Positions 4,987-12,161 of a stretch of 12,161 nt of DNA are shown here, one piece after another. The stretch is from the NCBI GenBank assembly GCA_964393325.1, contig CAYMTE010000023.1:1-12161 (forward strand). Reading direction: 5' to 3'. The notes beneath the pieces were generated by a model. It saw only the letters and a list, made by a program, of their open reading frames with translations, did not search any database and was not told the DNA's origin. Position 1 is the stretch's first letter; each line of letters begins with the position of its first letter. The position numbers and the translations under genes are program-made. The DNA comes from JBAZWV01 sp964393325 (GTDB taxonomy: Bacteria > Patescibacteriota > Patescibacteriia > 2-12-FULL-60-25).

Positions 4987-6116
4987 TGTTGAGAAGGAGA
5001 ATTTTTTTAGGTTTGTTTCTTTTTTCGTCTATTTTTTTTGCGAAGTTCGCGTTGGCAACGGATCAATCAAGTACGAATTATCAAAGTCTTGGTTCTAGCC
5101 TTACGCCACTCGTAAAGGATATAAGCTCGACGAACTACCTCATGACGGCAGCGCTTGATGCGATCGTGGGTCTCTCGAATAGCACGAACTACAAGATTGA
5201 GGGAGGGCCGGCGAATGCGGATGTGGTTGCTCCTGTTTGCGGAAATGGCGTTATCGAGAGCGGTGAAACGTGTGATAACGGCGCGAGCAACGGTGCATGT
5301 CCGCAAGCGTGCTCGAGTTCTTGTGCGACGAATTCATGCGGCGGAGGGGGTGGCGGAGGTGGGGGAGGATCGCCGCCGCCTGTTGTGACGGGTGCGGAAT
5401 TTTCAGGTCGTGCCTATCCTCAGAGCGACGTTATTCTCCTGAAAGATGGGCAGATTGCGGTAACAACGATCGCTGGACCTGATGGAAAATTTAAGCTCGG
5501 TGTTACGGACATACAGGCTGGAACGTATACATTTGGAATTTATGCAGAGGACAGCAAGGGGACGCGCTCGTCGATTTTTGCCTTTCCGATCTCTGTGACT
5601 TCTGGAACGACCGCGACCATTACGGGTATTTTTATTGCCCCGACGATTAACGTGGATAAGGATGTGATTAAGCGCGGGGAGAATGTGGTGATTTTTGGGG
5701 AATCTGCGCCGGGTGCGGAAATGACGATTCAGGTAAATTCTGATCCGATTTATGTAACGACGGATTCAGATTCCGTTGATGGAGGATATATTTATACGTT
5801 CAACACGGGATTGGTTGAGAACGGTGCGCACACGACGAAATCAAAGGCTTCTCTTAGCGGAACGGTGAGCGCATTCAGCCTTGCGGTTGGTTTTGAGGTG
5901 AATAATACGGGGATCGCGCAACCAAAAAGTGCGTGCAAAAAAGCTGATTTGAACTGTGACGGACGCGTGAATCTCGTTGATTTTTCTATCGCAGCCTTTT
6001 GGTATAAGCAGTCGTTAAGTTCTTCGTTTATTCCGGTGGAAATTGAGCGGCTCAATGGCGATGGCCGCGTTGACCTCATCGACTTTAGTATCATGGCCTA
6101 TTATTGGACCGGATAA
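4986..6116 (+). CDS. Secreted dockerin protein with Cys-rich and Ig-like domains
   Basis: 376 aa from the ATG at 4986. This start gives a textbook signal peptide (MLRRR, hydrophobic 6-23, cleavage near ALA24/T25) and fits the -10. The frame is open upstream to a TTG at 4875, but that part crosses a hairpin. Order: three STNY-containing repeats (29-69); a CGNGxxExGExCDNG motif (85-99) with later Cys at 105, 109, 113 and 118, as in Myxococcus Cys-rich repeats; ten Gly (119-128) and SPPP; two Ig-like beta domains (about 135-310); a type I-like dockerin (316-376). Dockerin loop 1 is D321-L-N323-C-D325-G-R-V-N329-L-V-D332. Loop 2 has N357, D359, D363 and D366, but Arg355 where Asp normally stands. 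Dockerins bind cohesins through calcium-stabilised helices, and two cohesin genes follow. No enzyme domain is visible. Probable role: a surface component docked onto the downstream cohesins. Confidence 0.85.
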   Translation: MLRRRIFLGLFLFSSIFFAKFALATDQSSTNYQSLGSSLTPLVKDISSTNYLMTAALDAIVGLSNSTNYKIEGGPANADVVAPVCGNGVIESGETCDNGASNGACPQACSSSCATNSCGGGGGGGGGGSPPPVVTGAEFSGRAYPQSDVILLKDGQIAVTTIAGPDGKFKLGVTDIQAGTYTFGIYAEDSKGTRSSIFAFPISVTSGTTATITGIFIAPTINVDKDVIKRGENVVIFGESAPGAEMTIQVNSDPIYVTTDSDSVDGGYIYTFNTGLVENGAHTTKSKASLSGTVSAFSLAVGFEVNNTGIAQPKSACKKADLNCDGRVNLVDFSIAAFWYKQSLSSSFIPVEIERLNGDGRVDLIDFSIMAYYWTG

Positions 6117-6121
6117 TCTCT

Positions 6122-7021
6122 ATGTCTCGCCTTGTCGCATTCGTTTCTATCCTTGTCCTGCTTTTCGGTTGTATTCCGACGCCCTCACATGCGGCAGTGT
6201 TGTTTTTAGATCCTCCTGTAGTACAGGTGAAGCCGCATTCGACGTTTCAAATCGATCTTGTTATCGACACGCAAACAGAGGACATAAATGCATTGGAAGG
6301 AAAACTGCATTTTCCGGCAGATCTTCTTACGGTAAAAGAAATTCGTGACGGTGGTTCTATTATTAATTTTTGGGTCGAACATCCCGAAATTCAAGAGTCT
6401 GTTGTTTCTTTTTCGGGAATTATTCCGGGAGGATATCAATTTCCTCGAGGAAATGTTCTATCGTTTGTTTTTGAATCAAAAACGAATGGCGATGGGCAGG
6501 TGACGATTGATGAAGCGCGTGTTCTTCGGAATGACGGAAAAGGAACGTCTGTCGCGTTGTCGCTTGCACCGATGGCATTTCATATTGCGGAAAATGTAGA
6601 AACAGTGACGCCATCCGTTGGAGACATCCAAGATCATGACATCCCTGAATTATTCACGCCGGTTGTAGCCAAAGACCCACTCATTTTTGATGGAAAATGG
6701 TTTTTGTCATTCGCCACGCAGGATAAAGGATCTGGCATCGCGCGCTACGAGGTTCGAGAATCTGCATGGTGGGGATCGGGTTCATGGCGTACCGCGTCTA
6801 GTCCGTATGTGTTGAAGCGACAGGATCCCGCGCGTCCAATTTTTGTGAAGGCGATCGATCGCGCAGGGAATGAACGCGTTGTACAAACAACGCCGATTGG
6901 AACACGGACGTATCCCTATGAGATTTTTGTTGCAGTAGGTATACTTCTTGTGGGTACGATAACGATTCTCTTTCTTCGAAAGCGTCGAGCATCTTCGAAG
7001 AATCGTTCCGTTGTACGCTGA
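6122..7021 (+). CDS. Membrane-anchored cohesin-domain protein (short form)
   Basis: 299 aa from ATG 6122. An in-frame TTG at 6104 would overlap the previous gene and spoil the signal peptide. The hydrophobic N-terminus (4-16) contains a lipobox-like LLFGC (Cys17) and a signal peptidase I site (SHA24/A25); the C-terminal anchor makes the latter more likely. Residues 25-148 look like a cohesin: VKPHSTFQIDLVID strand, FPADLL (64-69), GGSIINFWVEHPE (77-89), GNVLSFVF (110-117), LRNDGKGT (135-142). An Ig-like segment follows (about 190-258), then one transmembrane helix (267-285) and a 14-residue basic tail (RKRRASSKNRSVVR) inside the cell. Start and stop are spaced 5 nt from the dockerin gene without a Shine-Dalgarno, suggesting coupled translation. 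Likely role: surface receptor for the upstream dockerin. Confidence 0.85.
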   Translation: MSRLVAFVSILVLLFGCIPTPSHAAVLFLDPPVVQVKPHSTFQIDLVIDTQTEDINALEGKLHFPADLLTVKEIRDGGSIINFWVEHPEIQESVVSFSGIIPGGYQFPRGNVLSFVFESKTNGDGQVTIDEARVLRNDGKGTSVALSLAPMAFHIAENVETVTPSVGDIQDHDIPELFTPVVAKDPLIFDGKWFLSFATQDKGSGIARYEVRESAWWGSGSWRTASSPYVLKRQDPARPIFVKAIDRAGNERVVQTTPIGTRTYPYEIFVAVGILLVGTITILFLRKRRASSKNRSVVR

Positions 7022-7029
7022 AGCGTTCC

Positions 7030-8775
7030 ATGTCTTTCTTTGTAAAGATGCGTGCTGCATTGCACGCGAAACATTTTTTTCTCGCAGGATTTTTTGCATC
7101 TTTTTTGTTTGCAGTTGCATTGATGTATCCGTCGGCTGCATCGGCAGCGACACTGTATCTTTCGCCATCATCGGGTTCGTATGCCGTCGGAGCGACGTTC
7201 ACCGTTAACGTCATGGTTTCATCGGCGGATCAATCTGCGAACGGATATTCTGGAACGGTTTCATATCCGTCGGATCTTCTTGAGCTGACGTCGCTCGGAA
7301 AGGGAGGATCGGTCGTCAGTTTGTGGGTTCAGGATCCGTCGTATTCGGCAGGATTCGCGAATTTTGAAGGAGTCACATTTAACCCAGGCTATAAAGGCGG
7401 CGCGGGAAAAATACTCAGCCTCACATTCAAGGCAAAGGCGAGCGGTGTCGCCACGGTTCGGTTTAATTCCGGATCAATTCTCGCCAACGATGGCCAGGGA
7501 ACGAATATTTTAACCGGTCTTGGAAGTGGAAAATTTACCATTGGCGAGGGTGCGGAAACGCCGAGCACTCCTGCTCCGACTCCGGAGGTGGCTGGAAAAC
7601 CCGCAGCGCCGAAGATCTCATCAACAACGCATCCAGATCCAGCGGCGTGGTATTCGTCGCCAACAGTGACGGTTAAGTGGGGATTGCCTGCAGGTGCGGA
7701 TGGCGTAAATATCCTTGCGGATCAACAACCGACGACCGATCCCGGCACGTCATCTGACGGCGTTTTTTCTTCGTACACCTACCAGGATGTTAAAGACGGA
7801 AAATGGTTTGTGCATGTACGCGTGCGAAACAAGAATGGATGGAGCCCTGCGTCGCACTTTCCGGTCAATATAGACACGGTGCCTCCGACGGCATTCCAAA
7901 TTCAAGAAATGCCAATTGATGGCGTTACGGACTTTTCGCGTTCATTTCGATTTGAATCCGCAGACGCAGGATCGGGAATTACTCGATATGAGATTCAGTT
8001 AGATGGAGAATCCGCACAGCAGTGGAGTGATGACGGATCGCATATCTATGCGACGCCGCCGTTGCAGCCCGGAAAGCATACTCTTGCCGCGAGGGTATTT
8101 GATGCGGCGGGAAATTCCAAGAGTGCTTCTGTAGAGTTTGTTATTCAAGCGCTCGCTGCGCCTCGAATCATAGAAACCCCCCGCGATGCGCGTGTTGGCG
8201 AGGCGTTTGTGGTGCGTGGACTGACCTATCCGGATGCCAAGGTGACCGTTTGGATGCAATTTGAAGGGCAGGAAGCGAATGAGCAGTCAGTGATGAGTAA
8301 TGGTGCGGGAGCATTCGTGTTTGTCCGCGACGCTGAATTGCAAGAGGGCATGTATCGCGTTTGGGCTACGGTGACTGACGACCTTGGGAACGTGAGCGTG
8401 GAGAGCGAGCGGCTTTCTGTTCGCGTGAAGGCAGCTCCGTTGCGACTTGGAGAATTGATCGCGAATCTCGCGCGGCACATCACAGTAGGCGCTGTATCGA
8501 ATGTATTGCTGCTCGGAGCGCTTCTATTTGTCCTTTGGCGCTATAAACGACTGTCGGAGGGCGTTGGTTCAGGAAAGACCGGTGCTCGCGAGGCGTTGCA
8601 TGACGTGTTCGATGCGTTTAAGGATGATTTGAAAGAGCAGATTTCATTGCTGGAGCGTGCAAAAACAAAACGAGAGCTCACGGCTGAAGAAGGAAGAATT
8701 TTGAAGAAGTTGAAAAAAGATCTTTCCGTAGCAGAAGTCTATCTTCGAAAGAAAATAAAAAGCATTGGAAAGTAA
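7030..8775 (+). CDS. Membrane-anchored cohesin protein with Ig-like repeats and cytoplasmic helical tail
   Basis: 581 aa, starting 8 nt after the previous gene with no Shine-Dalgarno; ATG 7048 is an alternative start. Signal peptide 1-39 (ASA39/A40). The cohesin (41-171) shares two signatures with its neighbour: GGSVVSLWVQDPS (92-104) and LANDGQGT (151-158). A Pro/Thr linker (175-195) leads to about three Ig/FN3-like beta domains (about 196-470), including a SGITRYEI...AARVFDAAGN segment like that in the neighbour. One transmembrane helix (484-503) is followed by a 78-residue charged tail predicted to be alpha-helical or coiled coil, which the shorter paralogue lacks. Longer stalk domains would place this cohesin further from the membrane. 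The inside tail could contact a cytoplasmic partner. Probably arose with its neighbour by duplication. Confidence 0.87.
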   Translation: MSFFVKMRAALHAKHFFLAGFFASFLFAVALMYPSAASAATLYLSPSSGSYAVGATFTVNVMVSSADQSANGYSGTVSYPSDLLELTSLGKGGSVVSLWVQDPSYSAGFANFEGVTFNPGYKGGAGKILSLTFKAKASGVATVRFNSGSILANDGQGTNILTGLGSGKFTIGEGAETPSTPAPTPEVAGKPAAPKISSTTHPDPAAWYSSPTVTVKWGLPAGADGVNILADQQPTTDPGTSSDGVFSSYTYQDVKDGKWFVHVRVRNKNGWSPASHFPVNIDTVPPTAFQIQEMPIDGVTDFSRSFRFESADAGSGITRYEIQLDGESAQQWSDDGSHIYATPPLQPGKHTLAARVFDAAGNSKSASVEFVIQALAAPRIIETPRDARVGEAFVVRGLTYPDAKVTVWMQFEGQEANEQSVMSNGAGAFVFVRDAELQEGMYRVWATVTDDLGNVSVESERLSVRVKAAPLRLGELIANLARHITVGAVSNVLLLGALLFVLWRYKRLSEGVGSGKTGAREALHDVFDAFKDDLKEQISLLERAKTKRELTAEEGRILKKLKKDLSVAEVYLRKKIKSIGK

Positions 8776-8782
8776 AAAAGTT

Positions 8783-8815
8783 TCTAAAAAACGAACTCCA
8801 AAATGGAGTTCGTTT
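8783..8815. terminator. Bidirectional terminator after the cohesin operon
   Basis: AAACGAACTCCA (8789-8800) and TGGAGTTCGTTT (8804-8815) form a perfect 12-bp stem with a 3-nt loop. On the + strand only three T end the stem. On the - strand the stem is followed by a T-rich run (complement of the A run 8786-8791), so it may work best in that direction. It closes the operon 13 nt after its stop. Confidence 0.7.
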
Positions 8816-8843
8816 CATGGATCGATTAGGTAAGGCGTACTCG

Positions 8844-8863
8844 TTATACACACCTTATACACA
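8844..8863 (+). promoter_or_regulatory. Two tandem perfect DnaA-box-like sites
   Basis: TTATACACA occurs at 8844-8852 and again at 8855-8863. Both match TTATNCACA exactly, in the same direction, with an 11-bp repeat distance (about one helical turn). They lie between the operon terminator and the fibre promoter, so they could be a regulatory site for DnaA or another protein. Confidence 0.5.
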
Positions 8864-8952
8864 GTAGAAAAACACGCATTTTTGTGGGAAAAAAGTTCAT
8901 TTTGTTTGATTTCCGCCCAAATACGTAGTTTTCCGCTAGATTGAGGCAAAAA

Positions 8953-8966
8953 TGTATAATGGTACA
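8953..8966 (+). promoter_or_regulatory. Promoter of the fibre gene, probably leaderless
   Basis: A perfect TATAAT (8955-8960) is preceded directly by TG. No clear -35 is seen. The ATG at 8966 begins 6 nt after the hexamer, so the mRNA would begin at or next to the start codon. No Shine-Dalgarno precedes 8966 or the alternative ATG at 8993. Confidence 0.55.
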
Positions 8967-10052
8967 TGTACGCGCATATATTGCGCACACGCATGAGCAC
9001 ACACGCACCTTGGTTCGCCCGTCGTGCGCTAGCATTGCTGCTAGTCGTGGTGGCTTTTGTGTTTACGGCGTTGATCGTCGCGGAGTCTGCGTTCGCAGCG
9101 ACTCCATCCACGATCGGCTATCAGGGACGTTTGCGAAACTCGAGCGGTACTGCACAGACCGGGAGCTTTTCAGTGACGTTCCGCATGTACGGCGCGTTGT
9201 CCGGTGGATCTGCGATTTGGTCGGAGACGCAAACGCTTACCGTGACGGACGGTTTTCTTTCGGCGCAGCTCGGATCCGTGACACCGTTCCCAGCGACAAT
9301 GGATTTTAATCAGCCGTTGTACTTTAGCGTGGAGGTAAATTCCGATGGTGAAATGAGCCCGCGTGTTCCTGTGAACACGATCCCATACGCGTACACCGCT
9401 GGAGGTGTTAATTCGCTGGATGCTGTTCCGGGTTCAGCAACCGGTGGTCGGATGTACTACAACACGACAAATGGATCGTTGAATTACTACGACGGTGTAA
9501 ACGGCGTTTGGAGAAATTTACGGCAACCGCCAACAAGTACGCTTCAAACGGTGACAGATGCGGGAAGTGTGACGACAAATGCGATTCAGTTCGCAGGAGG
9601 CACCTCAACGGGTGCATTTGCCGTTTCTAGTACGCTTACAGTGCTCGGGTCTTCGTCGCTCCAGGCGTTCACATTTTCAACATCGCAGGGAACGAGCGCG
9701 ACGACGACAAATTTTTACTCGACGAATGCGTCATTCTCGTATGCCACGGCAACGATATTTGATGCAACATCTTTGTACGTTGGAGGCGTGACAGTTTGTC
9801 TCTCCAATGGAACGAACTGTCCGAGTAGCACTGTTGCGAATTTTCAAGTCGTGACAAATGCCGGAAATACAACGACGAATGCGATTCAGTTCGCGGGAGG
9901 CACCTCAACGGGTGCATTCGCAATTACAAATAATTTGAGTGTGACGGGGACGCTTTCGGTCACCGCACTCTCTTCTCTCCAAACACTCAACTTCACGAAC
10001 GCCACGGGTTCAACCCTCGCTCTCACCGGCAACCTCTCTGCAGGATCTTCAA
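8966..10052 (+). CDS. Giant repetitive secreted fibre protein, N-terminal part (interrupted by gap)
   Basis: About 362 codons before the N run. From ATG 8966 the signal peptide has a basic N region and a hydrophobic core (21-38), with cleavage near AFA44/A45. ATG 8993 would give a shorter, equally good signal, but the -10 position favours 8966. Residues 50-150 form the GYQGRL...WSETQTLTVTDG...LGSVTPFP...MSPRVPVNTIPYAY domain found at the start of bacterial and CPR surface proteins that end in tail-fibre/endosialidase-chaperone (S74) domains. After it comes a Ser/Thr/Asn/Gly-rich repeat region with a 100-residue period (NAIQFAGGTSTGAFA twice) and a CLSNGTNC loop whose two Cys may bond. Expected role: cell-surface fibre for adhesion or host attachment. 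The frame that continues through the Ns to a stop near 10231 is an artefact of gap length. Confidence 0.8.
9545..9625 (+). repeat. 300-bp-period repeat, copy 1
   Basis: 81 bp resembling 9845-9925. The core 9579-9621 differs from 9879-9921 at only two of 43 bases. The offset is exactly 300 bp (100 residues of the fibre protein). Confidence 0.8.
9845..9925 (+). repeat. 300-bp-period repeat, copy 2
   Basis: Second copy of the unit at 9545-9625. The following unit is cut by the assembly gap, which suggests that repeats caused the gap. Confidence 0.8.
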
Positions 10053-10152
10053 NNNNNNNNNNNNNNNNNNNNNNNNNNNNNNNNNNNNNNNNNNNNNNNN
10101 NNNNNNNNNNNNNNNNNNNNNNNNNNNNNNNNNNNNNNNNNNNNNNNNNNNN
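10053..10152. other. Assembly gap (100 N)
   Basis: Exactly 100 N, a usual placeholder for unknown length. Coding frame changes across it (codons start at positions 2 mod 3 before and 1 mod 3 after), so the true length is not 100 if the gene is continuous. Confidence 0.98.
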
Positions 10153-12161
10153 TCCTCTCTTCTCGTTGGAGGCCAGACGGTCTGTCTCTCCAATGGAACG
10201 AACTGCCAGGCGGGCGTTGGATCTGGCGTAAATTATTGGGGATATGATGGTGTCGCGGATACGATTTACCCCGCAACGACAACGGTTGATCTCCTTCTAG
10301 GGGCGGCGTCTATCGCAAATGCGCCGTTGAGATTCCTGACGTCGAATACGTCGTCTCGGTTGTTCCTTGGCGCGTACGGCTCGAGCACGGACGTTGTGAT
10401 CGGTGCGGCTACGGGTTCCATTACGAATACGCAATTCCAGCTTGATGGAAATGATCTTTTCGCACTTGGAAATATCGGTAGCGCCTCATCCGTATATACG
10501 AATGGGTCCTTCGTCGCAGGATCGAACACCTATCTCGGAAGTGGATCTTTGTCGAATAATGGTGGCGATCTGTATCTTTCATCGAGCGCAGACGTGGTTA
10601 TCCAGTCGAATGGAAACAAGACGGGCGTTGGTGGTATCACGGCGCCGGAAGCTATCTTCCAAATTGGACCTGGAACAGCTGGAGGTAACATGACATCTGC
10701 AAGCTTGGGTGTGAACGTATCGAACGGACAACTGTATAGCGTATTCCGCGACACCGCGAACGCAGTTGAGGCGGATATTCTTGTCGGTAACTTTGGCGGC
10801 GTGAGCGCGGGGTTCGGTACGGCAACGAATCATCCTCTTTCATTGTTCGTTAATAACGGTTCGGGAATTTTGATCGCGGCGAACGAAAATGTGGGTATCG
10901 GTCCGGCATATACGCCTGCTATTCTGCCTTCAGAGAAACTCGAAGTTGTTGGTACGGCATCAGCGACACGCATGTCATCTGGTACGACGCTTCCGCATCG
11001 TAATAACCTCTACGATCTTGGTTCTGCAACACGATCGTGGGCGAATATTTATTCGTCAGGAACGGGGTCAGTGCTCCGCGGATTGTCGTTCACAAATGCA
11101 ACCGGAACGAACGTAACGGCAACGAACTTGTATGTTGATACCATCACGTTCACAAACGCAACCGGATCGAACTTGAGTCTCGTGCAAAATTTGTCCGCAG
11201 TTTCTACCACGCTGCAAAATCTCAACTTTAGCTACGCGACGGCGGCGCGCATCTTTGCGACGGACGGCGTGTTTACGAACCTGACGCTCTCCAACTTCAC
11301 GCCAATTAATTTGGGATGGACGAACGCGACGGGTACGAACACGACATCGACGAATCTGTTTGCCACCTACTTCACCTGGAACGGAGCGACGGGTACGAAT
11401 ATTTTTGCAACAAACGGAAGCTATACGAATGAGACAGTGACGTACTCGACGGCAACGAATCTTTCCGTGGCCACATATGCACGATTGCCAACGGATACAC
11501 GCATTAACAATACATTGGTTTGTCTCGCGGACGGAACGAACTGCCCGACGTCCATCACGGGAGCGGGTACGGGCTGGCTTGATAACGCCGCGTCGGATCT
11601 CTTGCGAACAACAACGTCTACGCGGTCGCTTGTCATTGGTGCTACGGCATCAGCGACAGCGCCGTTCTACTTCCAAGTTGCATCTCCGACGTCATCATTG
11701 CAGATTGGACGTGTCGGAAACGCGAATCTTATAGTTGGAACTTCCACGTATGGAGGCGGATTGAACTCCATGTTTGCTCTGAACGGAGATGACGTCATCA
11801 TCCAAGGAAGTCTCGGATCTGTTTCATCTGTCTTTACGAACGGAGCGCTTGTTGTTGGTGACGGTGGATCTTCGGTGCCGACGTTGTACGGAAACGGATT
11901 TATTTCTGCCGGAAACGGACTGGTCGTGACATCGAGCGCGGCGGTTGCGCTTACGGTTCAGGGCGCGGTTTCTTCGACGGCTGTTACGACGACGGGGCTC
12001 GCGATTAAGAGCGCATTGAGTTGTAAAACGGTTGGAACGGATGCGAATGGAAACGTTGCATGTGGTGCGCCGGAAGTATGGTCGGCGAGTTCATCTGCGA
12101 CGACAACGCTGTCGTTTAACGTGCCGATGGCAACGATCAGCGTGACCACGACGCCTTCAAA
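10153..12161 (+). CDS. Giant fibre protein, continuation after gap (C-terminus outside window)
   Basis: An open frame of 669 codons without a stop runs from the first base after the gap to the window edge. It opens with LLVGGQTVCLSNGTNC, which parallels LYVGGVTVCLSNGTNC before the gap, so it is almost certainly the same gene. A third copy of the Cys loop (CLADGTNC) lies at about 11521-11544. The content is beta-strand-like and rich in Thr, Asn, Ser, Gly and Ala. NNLYDLGSATRSWANIY (about 11003-11053) is a typical phage tail-fibre motif. 20-residue repeats around NATGTN/SxxxxxTNL occur at about 11090-11205 and 11318-11460. With no stop by 12161 the protein exceeds 1000 residues. A C-terminal S74-type intramolecular chaperone is expected downstream but is not in view. 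There is no membrane anchor in this part. Confidence 0.8.
11318..11460 (+). repeat. 60-bp-period repeats in the fibre gene
   Basis: GCGACGGGTACGAA occurs at 11326 and 11386, and the related TCGACGGCAACGAA at 11446, each exactly 60 bp apart. A similar 60-bp pair (GCAACCGGAACGAAC/GCAACCGGATCGAAC) lies at 11098 and 11158. Each unit encodes about 20 residues with an NATGTN-type core. Confidence 0.7.

Noticed and set aside
1166..7021. Alternative genetic code with UGA as Gly (Gracilibacteria/Absconditabacteria)
   Set aside because: yvcK, the small membrane gene and the first cohesin gene all end properly at TGA, and no gene needs TGA as a sense codon. The lipoprotein TGA is treated separately.
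10153..10231. Continuation of the pre-gap frame through the Ns to a stop near 10231
   Set aside because: It depends on the arbitrary 100-N length. The other frame after the gap stays open for 669 codons and repeats the Cys-loop motif.

Overview
The window reads like a chromosomal segment of a Patescibacteria/CPR-type bacterium, Parcubacteria-like in style. This is inferred from short mostly same-strand genes, a cohesin/dockerin surface cluster with no recognisable enzyme, and a huge repetitive S74/tail-fibre-like surface protein. Very short or absent 5' leaders point the same way. TGA is used as a stop, so the UGA=Gly code of Gracilibacteria/Absconditabacteria is not in use. The taxonomy is not proven by the sequence alone.

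Layout, all genes on the + strand. Positions 1-57 are the 3' half of a 5S rRNA, followed by its terminator (66-90). A yvcK/cofD-family gene (170-1168) follows with its own promoter and terminator. Next is a Gly-rich lipoprotein with a beta-propeller-like body (1255-2835), whose promoter -10 lies inside a perfect 17-bp palindrome. It ends at a TGA that may not be the ancestral stop. A left-handed beta-helix (hexapeptide repeat) protein with a TTG start follows (2978-3676), then a 57-aa one-pass membrane peptide (3727-3900). About 1.1 kb (3901-4985) has no convincing gene but holds several strong inverted repeats, DnaA-box-like 9-mers and a candidate small RNA ending at 4969.

The centre of interest is a three-gene unit. 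It encodes a secreted protein with a C-terminal type I-like dockerin (4986-6116), then two membrane-anchored cohesin proteins (6122-7021 and 7030-8775) separated by 5 and 8 nt. The obvious reading is a compact plug-and-socket system: the cohesins sit on the cell surface by C-terminal transmembrane helices and hold the dockerin protein, which carries a Myxococcus-type Cys-rich motif, a ten-Gly linker and Ig-like beta domains. After a bidirectional terminator and a tandem pair of perfect DnaA-box-like 9-mers, a very long repetitive secreted fibre protein starts at 8966. It is broken by a 100-N assembly gap (10053-10152) and runs off the right edge.

Two translation modes seem to coexist. The genes to about 3.7 kb have Shine-Dalgarno sequences. 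The membrane peptide, the dockerin gene and the fibre gene each start 5-6 nt downstream of a good -10 element and look leaderless.
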